Below are positions 1 to 6,578 of a stretch of DNA of 28,658 nucleotides, piece by piece (position 1 is the first letter of the stretch; every line of letters starts with the position of its first letter). This stretch comes from Solirubrobacteraceae bacterium (GTDB taxonomy: Bacteria; Actinomycetota; Thermoleophilia; Solirubrobacterales; Solirubrobacteraceae). Below the pieces are notes generated by a model. It saw only the letters and a list, made by a program, of their open reading frames with translations. It was not told where the DNA came from and searched no databases. The stretch lies in the NCBI GenBank assembly GCA_030447005.1, contig JAUJME010000002.1:1-28658 (forward strand), read 5' to 3'. Position numbers and translations under genes: made by a program.

Positions 1-25
1 CTCTTCTCCAACCGCTAGTCGCGGG

Positions 26-976
26 GTGCACGAGCTCGACCTGCTGCCGGTCGGCAGCGGGAAGCGGTCGGGTGACGCGCTCGCGCTGCGCTTCACCCGG
101 CCCGACACGGGCGAGCTCGCCCACGTCACGATCGACGCGGGCTACCACGCCGAGGGGGCGGTCCTGGTCGAGCACGTCCGCCGCCGGCACGGGACGAACC
201 GGCTCGACCTCGCGATCGTCACCCATCCCGACCAGGACCACATCGAGGGGATGCAGACCGTCCTGCGCGAGCTCGAGGTCGAGACGCTGTGGATCCACCG
301 GCTCCACGACCACGCGCCCCGCCACCCCGGCGGGCGGCTGCCGATGGCGCGCGCCGTCCGGGACGTCGTGACGCTCGCCGAGCGGCGGGGGACGACCGTG
401 GTCGAGCCGTGGGCGGGAATGGAGGCCTTCGGCGGCGCGCTCCGCGTGCTGGGGCCCGACCCGGCCTTCTACCGGGTGCTCGTCGAGGAGGAGGTCCACG
501 TCGGGGACCCGCGCCGGCCCGTCCCGCCGCTCCGGCTGCTGCGCGAGCTCTGGGAGCAGGTCACGTGGCGGCTGCCGTGGGAGGTCCCGTTCGACGACTA
601 CGAGGGCACCACGCCGCGCAACGACTCGTCCGTGGTCCTGGCGCTCGACCTCCCCGGCTTCCGGGCGCTGCTGCCGGCCGACGCCGGCGTTCCGGCGCTC
701 CACCGGGCGCTCGACGTGCTCGACGGCTCCGGGTTGCCGCCGCGCGACCTCGATCTCGTGCTGGTCGCCCACCACGGCTCCAAGCACAACGCCTCGAGCG
801 AGCTGCTCGACCGGATGCTCGGGCCGATCGGGACCGCCGCGCCCGGGCCGGCGTTCGTCAGCGCCGCCGAGGGATCGCCGTTCCACCCCTCCAAGCGGGT
901 CGTCCGCGCCTACGAGCGCCGCGGGCGGACCGTGTCGGTGACCGCCGGCCGCCTGCTGCGCCACGCGGCGCCCTGA
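26..976 (+). CDS. ComEC-like metallo-beta-lactamase-fold hydrolase
   Basis: This 316-residue protein reads as a stand-alone MBL-fold domain of the type found at the C-terminus of the competence protein ComEC. The metal-binding signature is a THPDQDH segment (H67, D69, D71, H72). A second signature, AHHGSKHNASS, holds H249 and H250, and a late HPSK segment follows. No signal peptide or membrane helix is seen, so it is probably cytoplasmic. The GTG start at 26 is the first one available after the window edge; only 25 bases lie upstream, so a longer N-terminus cannot be excluded, although the protein begins sensibly with the first strand. It converges with xseB, with 4 bases between the stops. 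The substrate is unknown; phosphodiester or nucleotide hydrolysis is the family expectation. Family assignment is confident, function is not. Confidence 0.85.
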   Translation: MHELDLLPVGSGKRSGDALALRFTRPDTGELAHVTIDAGYHAEGAVLVEHVRRRHGTNRLDLAIVTHPDQDHIEGMQTVLRELEVETLWIHRLHDHAPRHPGGRLPMARAVRDVVTLAERRGTTVVEPWAGMEAFGGALRVLGPDPAFYRVLVEEEVHVGDPRRPVPPLRLLRELWEQVTWRLPWEVPFDDYEGTTPRNDSSVVLALDLPGFRALLPADAGVPALHRALDVLDGSGLPPRDLDLVLVAHHGSKHNASSELLDRMLGPIGTAAPGPAFVSAAEGSPFHPSKRVVRAYERRGRTVSVTAGRLLRHAAP

Positions 977-980
977 CGGG

Positions 981-1220
981 TCAGGCGGCGGGGGTCCGCC
1001 CGGCCTCGAGCCGAGCGACGAGCTCGTCGAGGCGGAGCTCCTCGAGGCCGTGGCCGACCGCCTCGAGCTCGCCGGCGCAGAACTCGATCAGCGTCCGGCC
1101 CTCCTGGCAGAGCTCGAGGGTCTCGCGCAGGCCGGACTCGCCGGAGTCCAGCCGGCGGATGATCGCCTCGATCCGGGCGCAGGCCGTCTCGTAGGTCAGC
1201 TCGGGGGTCGGCTCGCTCAT
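981..1220 (-). CDS. xseB: Exodeoxyribonuclease VII small subunit
   Basis: This 79-residue protein matches the XseB family in length and pattern: an N-terminal YETACARIEAIIRRLDSGE helix, an RETLELCQEG segment, then a helix ending LDELVARLEAG. Several small subunits bind each XseA to form the single-strand-specific nuclease that degrades DNA into short oligonucleotides. The start is the ATG at 1220, 6 bases after the xseA stop on the same strand, so the two are almost certainly co-transcribed and translated together. It is cytoplasmic. Its 3' end converges with the metallo-hydrolase gene. Identification rests on both the sequence pattern and the position beside xseA. Confidence 0.93.
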   Translation of the reverse strand: MSEPTPELTYETACARIEAIIRRLDSGESGLRETLELCQEGRTLIEFCAGELEAVGHGLEELRLDELVARLEAGRTPAA

Positions 1221-1226
1221 CTGGCT

Positions 1227-2549
1227 CTAGAACAAGGGTAGGTCGGCGCCCGGCGGAGCGCGGCGGACCTCGACGCGGCCGTCGTGGAGCCGCACCACGA
1301 GCTCGTCGTGCTCCCCTGCGGCGGCCGCCGAGGTGACCGGCTCGCCCGCCGGCGACTCGACCAGGGCGTAGCCGCGCTCGAGCGTGCGCTGCGGGTCGTG
1401 GGCGGCGAGGAGGCGGGCGAGGCGGTCGAGATCCTGCCCGCGCCGCGCCGTCAGGGCGCTCGCCTCGGCGCGGCGGGCGACGGTCTGGAGGCGGGCCTGC
1501 GCGCGGGCGCGCTCGTCGCCGACGATCCTCCGGGTGCTCGCCCGCAGCTCGCGCGTCTGCTGGTGCAGCCGCGCGCGGTGGCGGCCGACGTGGTGGGCGG
1601 GCGCGCGCGAGAGCTGCGCCAGCGTCCGCGCTCGAGAGACGATCGCCCGCTTGCCCTGCGCCTCCAGGCGGGCGCCGAACCCGAGCAGCTGCTCGCGCCC
1701 TGCGGCGCAATCGACCGGCACCGCGGCCTCGGCGGCGTGCGTCGGCGTCGAGCAGGCGACCGCGGCGACGTCGTCGATGAGCGTGCGGTCCGTGTGGTGG
1801 CCGACCGAGGCGATGACGGGGACGCGGAGCATCGCCACCGTCCGGCACAGCGTCTCGTCGCAGAAGGCGAACAGGTCGGCCAGCGATCCGCCGCCGCGCG
1901 CGACGACGATGACCTCGACCGCCTCGCAGGCGGCGAGATCCTGGAGCGCGCGGGTGATCGCGGGTGCGGCGTGGCGGTCCTGCACGGGGGCGAACGCCCA
2001 GACGACGCGGCCCGCCCACCCGCGCCGGCGCAGCCCGGCGAGGACGTCGTCGCGGGCCTTGCCGCCCTCGCCGGTCACCACGCCGATCGTGCGCGGGAGC
2101 GCCGGGATGGCCAGCCGCTTCTGTGGCTCGAGCAGCCCCTCGGCGGCCAGCGTGCGCCGCAGCCGCTCGAGCTGGGCCAGCAGGTCGCCCTCCCCGGCCA
2201 CGCGCAGGGCCGTGACCGCGAAGGAGAACGACGGCGAAGAGGTGCGCGAGCCGGGATAGAAGTCACAGCCGCCGGCCGCCACCACCTGCACGCCGTCGCC
2301 GATCCCCTCGCCGAGGCCGAGCGCGTCGAAGTCCTTGCGCCACATGGAGCACGGCAGCGCGCCGTCGGCGTCGCGCAGCTCGAACCAGACCTTCGCCCGA
2401 CCCGCCTTCAGCCCCCAGATCTCGCCGAAGACCTGGACGCGCGTGAAGGTGCGCAGGCGGTCGCGCAGGCGCGCCGCGTAGTCGCCGACGGGCCACGGGC
2501 CGGTCAGCGAGGAGCCCGGGATGCCGTCGGGTCGCGCCGCGCCGCTCAT
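1227..2549 (-). CDS. xseA: Exodeoxyribonuclease VII large subunit
   Basis: This 440-residue protein is the catalytic and DNA-binding subunit of exonuclease VII. Residues about 18-120 form the OB-fold (VFGEIWGLKAGRAKVWFELRD region). The catalytic domain follows, with LPRTIGVVTGEGGKARDDV (about 151-169), VVARGGGSLADLFAF (206-220) and ASVGHHTDRTLIDDVA (237-252). The middle of the last motif is usually GHETD; here it is GHHTD, with the conserved His and Asp kept. A long Arg/Ala-rich coiled coil and a C-terminal region with ERGYALV follow. The ATG at 2549 has no Shine-Dalgarno, but a TACGCT hexamer lies 9 bases upstream, suggesting a leaderless message. It heads the xseA-xseB pair. Confidence 0.95.
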   Translation of the reverse strand: MSGAARPDGIPGSSLTGPWPVGDYAARLRDRLRTFTRVQVFGEIWGLKAGRAKVWFELRDADGALPCSMWRKDFDALGLGEGIGDGVQVVAAGGCDFYPGSRTSSPSFSFAVTALRVAGEGDLLAQLERLRRTLAAEGLLEPQKRLAIPALPRTIGVVTGEGGKARDDVLAGLRRRGWAGRVVWAFAPVQDRHAAPAITRALQDLAACEAVEVIVVARGGGSLADLFAFCDETLCRTVAMLRVPVIASVGHHTDRTLIDDVAAVACSTPTHAAEAAVPVDCAAGREQLLGFGARLEAQGKRAIVSRARTLAQLSRAPAHHVGRHRARLHQQTRELRASTRRIVGDERARAQARLQTVARRAEASALTARRGQDLDRLARLLAAHDPQRTLERGYALVESPAGEPVTSAAAAGEHDELVVRLHDGRVEVRRAPPGADLPLF

Positions 2550-2558
2550 GGGTCAGCC

Positions 2559-2564
2559 AGCGTA
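2559..2564 (-). promoter_or_regulatory. Putative -10 element for xseA
   Basis: TACGCT on the minus strand ends 9 bases before the xseA ATG. No clear -35 is visible. The same TAnnnT-to-start spacing recurs at several other genes in this window. Confidence 0.45.
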
Positions 2565-2611
2565 CCGGCGCCCCCGGGCGGCTCGGCGGCTGCGGCACAC
2601 TTCCGGCACAG

Positions 2612-2836
2612 ATGCAGAGAGACCTCGAGGCCCTGCTGCTGACCCTCGCGCGCTCCCGCCACTTCGCGGACCGGATGGGCCCGCTCCTCCAGGCGCTGCT
2701 CCTCGCCCAGCTCCTCGCCGGCGGCGGCCACGCCGGCCCTCCGCACCCTGCTGTCCGGGCTCCGCGCCACGTCCGCGCCAAGCGCCACCGTTTGCCGCAC
2801 CGCGACTCGCTGTCGGGCCGGCGGCCGCGCGGCTGA
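2612..2836 (+). CDS. Possible small ORF of 74 residues, unknown
   Basis: The interval 2550-2837 between xseA and the sigma-amidotransferase gene is 288 bases without a recognised gene. It holds one plus-strand ORF. Its first half is Leu/Ala-rich and helical-looking (DLEALLLTLARSRHFADRM, then LLQALLLAQLLAG), and its third codon positions are almost all G or C, as in real genes here. The second half turns Pro/Arg/His-rich and loses that bias, as expected of a shadow. No Shine-Dalgarno or -10-like element precedes the ATG. It could be a small membrane-associated protein or chance; I recognise no family. Confidence 0.22.
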   Translation: MQRDLEALLLTLARSRHFADRMGPLLQALLLAQLLAGGGHAGPPHPAVRAPRHVRAKRHRLPHRDSLSGRRPRG

Positions 2837-2837
2837 G

Positions 2838-3956
2838 CTACGCGGTCGCCGCGGTCCGCACGAGCGCCTGCGCGAGCAGGGGGCCGGCGACCGGCGACGC
2901 CGGCGACTCGGGGTGCCACTGGACGCCGAGGGCGAACCGGCGCGACGGCACGTCGATCGACTCGACGACGCCGTCGGGGCTGACCGCCGTCGGCCGCACG
3001 CCGCGGCCGAGCCGGCGGACCGCCTGGTGATGGGCGCCGCCGACCGCCGCGCCCCGGCCGATGATGGCGCGCAGCGGGCTGCCATTGCCCGTGCGGATGG
3101 GGTGGGACTCCTCGGTCGGATGGGCGATCGAGCTCGAGTCGATGTCCTGCCACAGCGATCCGCCGAGCGCGACGTTGAGCAGCTGGCTGCCGCGGCAGAC
3201 GCCGACGATCGGGAGGTCGTCGGCGAGCGCCTGGCGGATGAGTCCCAGGTCGCGCCGGTCGCGCTCGAGGTCGGCGCGGTGGACGAGCGGCGAGAGCGCC
3301 TCGCCGTAGAGCTGCGGGTGCAGGTCGTGCGTGCTGCCGCTGAGCACGAAGGCGTCGGCCCCCGCCAGCGAGAGGCCGGCCTGCGCCGGATCGAGCACCG
3401 TGACGTCGCCGCCGGCCGCCTCGAGCCAGCGCTCGCAGGTGTCGGGGGCGCCATCGGCGACCAGCAGCGCGACGCGCGGGCGGCTCCCGCCGGCCGTGTC
3501 GCGCATCGCCGCGGCGAAGGCGCGGCGCGCCCGCGAGAGGCGCTTGCGGGCGGTCGCCTCCCCGACGGCCAGCAGGTCGGCGATCTCGCGGTGGGTCAGG
3601 CCCGCCTGGAAGCGGAGGAGCAGCAGCAGCCGCTCGTGGGCGCTCAGCCGCGCGAGCGCCTCGCGGGTGTGCAGCGCCGTATCGGGGTCGGCGCCGGCCG
3701 CCGCGTCGAGCGCCTCGTCGAGGGGCGCCGCGCCCCGGATGCGCCGGCGGCGCAGCTCGTCGAGCCCGAGGTTGGTGGCCGTCCGGTTCAGCCAGGCGCG
3801 CAGGTGGTCGTCGGAGGCGTCGCGCGGCGCGCTCGACCAGGTCCGGGCCAGCGCTTCCTGGCAGAGGTCCTCGGCGGCGTGCTCGTCGCCGAGCATCCGG
3901 CCGAGGCGGCGCCTGAGCGGGCCGGCCTGCTCCTCGACGAGCGCCTCGAACGTCAT
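2838..3956 (-). CDS. ECF sigma factor fused to class I glutamine amidotransferase (peptidase C26-like)
   Basis: This single 372-residue ORF joins two complete domains. Residues about 5-75 are sigma-70 region 2 (DEHAAEDLCQEALART, then LRAWLNRTATNLGLDELRRR). Residues about 95-148 are region 4 (LSAHERLLLLLRFQAGLTHREIADLL). Residues 159-372 resemble gamma-glutamyl-GABA hydrolase (PuuD/C26). They contain SGSTHDLHPQLYGE, the nucleophile elbow GVCRGSQLLNVALGG (Cys254), AHHQAVRRLG, and GVQWHPE with His348 and Glu350, so the triad is intact. No stop separates the halves. The internal ATG at 3506 has no Shine-Dalgarno. I chose the ATG at 3956 because AGAGG lies 9 bases upstream; an ATG at 3977 is also in frame. 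The gene follows the EamA transporter by 23 bases. No anti-sigma gene is adjacent, so the amidotransferase may be the sensory or controlling part (inference). Confidence 0.88.
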   Translation of the reverse strand: MTFEALVEEQAGPLRRRLGRMLGDEHAAEDLCQEALARTWSSAPRDASDDHLRAWLNRTATNLGLDELRRRRIRGAAPLDEALDAAAGADPDTALHTREALARLSAHERLLLLLRFQAGLTHREIADLLAVGEATARKRLSRARRAFAAAMRDTAGGSRPRVALLVADGAPDTCERWLEAAGGDVTVLDPAQAGLSLAGADAFVLSGSTHDLHPQLYGEALSPLVHRADLERDRRDLGLIRQALADDLPIVGVCRGSQLLNVALGGSLWQDIDSSSIAHPTEESHPIRTGNGSPLRAIIGRGAAVGGAHHQAVRRLGRGVRPTAVSPDGVVESIDVPSRRFALGVQWHPESPASPVAGPLLAQALVRTAATA

Positions 3957-3979
3957 GCCGGGAATCCTCTCAGCCATGG

Positions 3980-4903
3980 TCAGCCACGCCGGGTGAGCGC
4001 GACGCCGGCGAGACACAGCGCGCCGCCGGCCACCGCGATGAACGGAGGGGTCTCGGCGAGCAGCGCCCACCCGAGCAGCACGGCGAGGGGCGGGACGAGG
4101 TAGGTCAGGGCGCCCATCCGCCCGGCGGTCGTCCGCGAGAGCGCGTACGCCCAGGTCGTGAAGGCGATCGCCGTCGGGAAGACGCCGAGGTAGGCCATCC
4201 AGGCCACCGCGCCGGCGCCGGCCGAGCCGAGCTCCTCGAGCAGGCGCGGGGCGAACGGCAGGCACGCGGCGGTCCCCACCAGGCAGGCGACGAAGGTGAC
4301 GTCGAGCGGCGAGTGACGGGCGAGCGCGGGCTTCTGGGCCACCACGCCCGCCGCGTAGAGGACCGCCGCGATCAGGCAGAGCGCCGCGCCCCAGCTCGCC
4401 TCGGTGCCGCGCGACCGGGTGGCGAGGCCGATCACGATCGCGCCGGCGAACGCGACCGCGAGCCCGAGCACGAGGCTGCGTGGGAAGCCCTCGCGCAGCA
4501 CGACGCCGGCCAGCAGCGCGATGAGGATGGGCCCGACGTTGACGAGCATCGCGGCGGTGCCCGCGTCGACGCGCTGCTCGCCCTCGTTGAGCACCACGTT
4601 GTAGGCGCCGAACCACAGCAGCCCGCAGAGCGCCACCGCCCCGAGGTCGCGCCGCGAGAAGCGGCCGATCGAGAGCGGGCCGCGACGGAGCACGAGGAGG
4701 AGGCCGAGGACGACCGAGGCGATCACGAGCCGCCCGAGCGCGAGCGGCCCGCCGCCGAGATCCTCGCCGGCGGCGCGGATGCCGACGAACGCCGAGGCCC
4801 ACAGCACGACGGTGGTCACGCCGGCCAGCAACGCCGGTACGTGCTCGGGGACCGGCAGGACGCGCCGGCTGGGGCGCTCGGCGGGGAGGACGGTCGCGCT
4901 CAT
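3980..4903 (-). CDS. EamA-family (DMT superfamily) transporter
   Basis: This 307-residue membrane protein has about ten hydrophobic segments arranged as two EamA repeats, each of five helices. Typical elements are VVLWASAFVGIRAAG near the N-terminus, LVIASVVLGLLLVL, GTAAMLVNVGPILIALLAG in the first repeat, and YLVPPLAVLLGWALLAETP in the second. Family members export amino acids, nucleosides or other small metabolites; the substrate here cannot be read from sequence. A short charged N-terminus (about 25 residues) precedes the first helix. It lies upstream of the sigma-amidotransferase gene on the same strand, 23 bases apart, and diverges from the GNAT gene across 64 bases. The ATG at 4903 is the only sensible start. 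Confidence 0.9.
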   Translation of the reverse strand: MSATVLPAERPSRRVLPVPEHVPALLAGVTTVVLWASAFVGIRAAGEDLGGGPLALGRLVIASVVLGLLLVLRRGPLSIGRFSRRDLGAVALCGLLWFGAYNVVLNEGEQRVDAGTAAMLVNVGPILIALLAGVVLREGFPRSLVLGLAVAFAGAIVIGLATRSRGTEASWGAALCLIAAVLYAAGVVAQKPALARHSPLDVTFVACLVGTAACLPFAPRLLEELGSAGAGAVAWMAYLGVFPTAIAFTTWAYALSRTTAGRMGALTYLVPPLAVLLGWALLAETPPFIAVAGGALCLAGVALTRRG

Positions 4904-4967
4904 GCCCGTTCAACGCACGGGCGGCGGCGGATGTGACCGGACGGGCGCCGACAGGCAGACTCCCCGC

Positions 4968-5456
4968 ATGCTGATCCGCGAGGCCGCGCCCGGTGACTGG
5001 CCCGTGATCTGGCCGATCCTCCGGGCGATCGTCGCCGCCGGCGAGACCTTCGCCTACGACACGGGCATGGACGAGGCGAGCGCCCGGGCCACCTGGATGG
5101 TCGGCGCGCCGGGGCGGACCGTCGTCGCGGCGGGCGACGACGGCGCCGTGCTCGGCACGGCGAACATGTACGCCAACCGCGGCGGCCCCGGCGCGCACGT
5201 CGCCAGCGCGAGCTTCATGGTCGCCCCCCGGCACGAGGGCCGCGGAGTCGGCCGGGCGCTCGTCGAGGACGCCCTCGCGTGGGCGCGCGGCAAGGGCTTC
5301 CGCGCCATGCAGTTCAACGCCGTCGCCGCGAGCAACCTACGCGCCGTGGGCCTGTACGAGTCGCTCGGCTTCGAGATCGTCGGCACCGTCCCCGAGGGCT
5401 TCCGCCATCCCGAGGAGGGCTACGTCGGCCTGCACGTCATGTACCGGCGGCTGTGA
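4968..5456 (+). CDS. GNAT-family N-acetyltransferase
   Basis: This 162-residue protein has the GNAT fold throughout. The acetyl-CoA pyrophosphate-binding loop RHEGRGVGRALVEDAL covers residues 88-103, and NAVAASNLRAVGLYESLGFEIVGTVPEGF forms the family's C-terminal signature. It begins MLIREAAPGDWPVIWPILRAI, typical of a domain start, so I use the ATG at 4968, although the frame is open about 190 bases further upstream. The pattern is closest to the amino-acid or phosphinothricin-type acetyltransferases; the acceptor is unknown. It diverges from the EamA gene, and acetylation plus export of a small molecule is a possible link (inference). It converges with the methyltransferase gene, 10 bases apart. 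Confidence 0.88.
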   Translation: MLIREAAPGDWPVIWPILRAIVAAGETFAYDTGMDEASARATWMVGAPGRTVVAAGDDGAVLGTANMYANRGGPGAHVASASFMVAPRHEGRGVGRALVEDALAWARGKGFRAMQFNAVAASNLRAVGLYESLGFEIVGTVPEGFRHPEEGYVGLHVMYRRL

Positions 5457-5466
5457 AGCCGCGGCG

Positions 5467-6243
5467 CTACGCCTTGCGCCCGCCCACGAACTGGGTGAGC
5501 CCGGCGATCCGCCGCCGCACCGGGTCGAAGCCGCGGTCCTCGAGCGCCTCCACCACCTCGTCGCGCTCGAACATGTGCTGGCCCGTCCGCGCGCCGACCC
5601 ACCCGTCCCAGGTCCGGGCCGGCGGTGTGCGGGTGCGGCACGAGGTCAACAGCGCGATGCGCCCGCCGGGCGTGAGGACGCGGGCCATCTCGTCGAGCGC
5701 CGTCCAGGGCTCGGCCACCATGTGCAGCGCCGCGAAGCAGCAGACCGCGTCGAAGGACGCGTCGCGGAAGGGGAGACGGACGGCGTCGCCGCGGACGTAG
5801 GCGACGCCCTCCTCGGGCCGGGTGTCGCGGACCGCCCGAGAGAGCATGGTTGCCGAGGCGTCGATCCCGACCGCCAGCCCGGCAGGCCCGACCAGCCGCG
5901 CGAACTCGCGCGTGAAGTTCCCCGGGCCGCAGCCGACGTCGAGGACGCCGTCGCCCGGCTCCAAGCCGAGCAGCAGCCGGGCGATCCTGCGCTCCTCCGC
6001 CATCCCCGGCCCGAGCGGCCCCTTGGCGATGCGGCCGAGCGCCGGGCGCCACCAGCGCTCATAGACGGCGGGGACCGCGGAGGAGAACATCAGCCGCTGG
6101 GCCCGGCCCGAGTCGCGCGGGCGCACGCCGGAGCCGAGCAGGTCGAGGTAGCCGTCGGTGACCTCCGCCGATCCGGGCCGCCGGGCGGGGTCGAGCAGGC
6201 CGATCACGCGCTCCAGGGCCGCCGGGAGCGCGAGTGAGCTCAC
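5467..6243 (-). CDS. Class I SAM-dependent methyltransferase
   Basis: This 258-residue protein has a Rossmann methyltransferase domain. Motif I is VLDVGCGPGNFTREFA (about 100-115), the acidic residue after strand 2 is in VGIDAS, motif II lies near RGDAVRLPFRDASFDAV, and motif III is LTPGGRIALLT. An N-terminal segment of about 90 residues with YERWWRPALGRIAKG precedes the fold. I place the start at the GTG at 6243 because it overlaps the stop of the upstream gene as GTGA, the usual sign of translational coupling. The substrate is not evident; its look is that of small-molecule, UbiE/COQ5-like methyltransferases. It is the last gene of a three-gene minus-strand operon headed by a lipoprotein. 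Confidence 0.88.
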   Translation of the reverse strand: MSSLALPAALERVIGLLDPARRPGSAEVTDGYLDLLGSGVRPRDSGRAQRLMFSSAVPAVYERWWRPALGRIAKGPLGPGMAEERRIARLLLGLEPGDGVLDVGCGPGNFTREFARLVGPAGLAVGIDASATMLSRAVRDTRPEEGVAYVRGDAVRLPFRDASFDAVCCFAALHMVAEPWTALDEMARVLTPGGRIALLTSCRTRTPPARTWDGWVGARTGQHMFERDEVVEALEDRGFDPVRRRIAGLTQFVGGRKA

Positions 6244-6575
6244 GCCAGGTCGCGCTCTGAGCGGTCGCGGCGCGGCGGGTGCGCGAGCTTGTGCGGCTGC
6301 GCCGTCTCGTCGACGCTGCCCAGCGGGCGCACCCCGTCCTGCCCCGGGTCGCCGCGGACCTCGCCGGTGAACCCGAGGCGCTCGAGGCGCGCGATCTCCT
6401 GCTCGCCCATCACCCGCGCGGGGTCCTCGGCGGGCAGGTCGCGGATGAGCGCGCGGATGCGGTTGCGCAGCTGGAGCGCGAAGTGCGGGGTCGAGCCGCC
6501 CATGAGCTGGCGGACGTCGTCGACGGTGACCTGGTGGCCAGGGCGCAGGCGCTCGGGCTGCTCGGCTTGGGCCAT
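6240..6575 (-). CDS. Conserved hypothetical protein, 111 residues
   Basis: I do not recognise a family. The first 70 residues look folded and mostly helical: TVDDVRQLMGGSTPHFALQ, then LRNRIRALIRDLPAEDPAR and a helix GEQEIARLERLGF. The last 40 residues are polar and probably disordered, rich in Arg, Asp, Pro and His. No signal peptide, membrane segment or cysteine is seen, so it is likely cytoplasmic. Its ATG lies 3 bases after the lipoprotein stop, and its TGA overlaps the methyltransferase GTG, so all three genes should be translated from one message. Coding status is well supported by this packing and by codon bias; function is unknown. Confidence 0.75.
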   Translation of the reverse strand: MAQAEQPERLRPGHQVTVDDVRQLMGGSTPHFALQLRNRIRALIRDLPAEDPARVMGEQEIARLERLGFTGEVRGDPGQDGVRPLGSVDETAQPHKLAHPPRRDRSERDLA

Positions 6576-6578
6576 GGG

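Noticed and set aside
1284..2642. Long plus-strand ORF of 452 residues opposite xseA
   Set aside because: It is Arg/Ala/Gly-rich with no recognisable motif, and is the shadow of a clear xseA in GC-rich DNA. The same holds for the other very long Arg/Pro/Ala ORFs across the window.
2838..3506. Separate amidotransferase gene starting at the internal ATG at 3506
   Set aside because: No Shine-Dalgarno or -10-like element precedes this ATG, and the frame runs on uninterrupted from the sigma domain.
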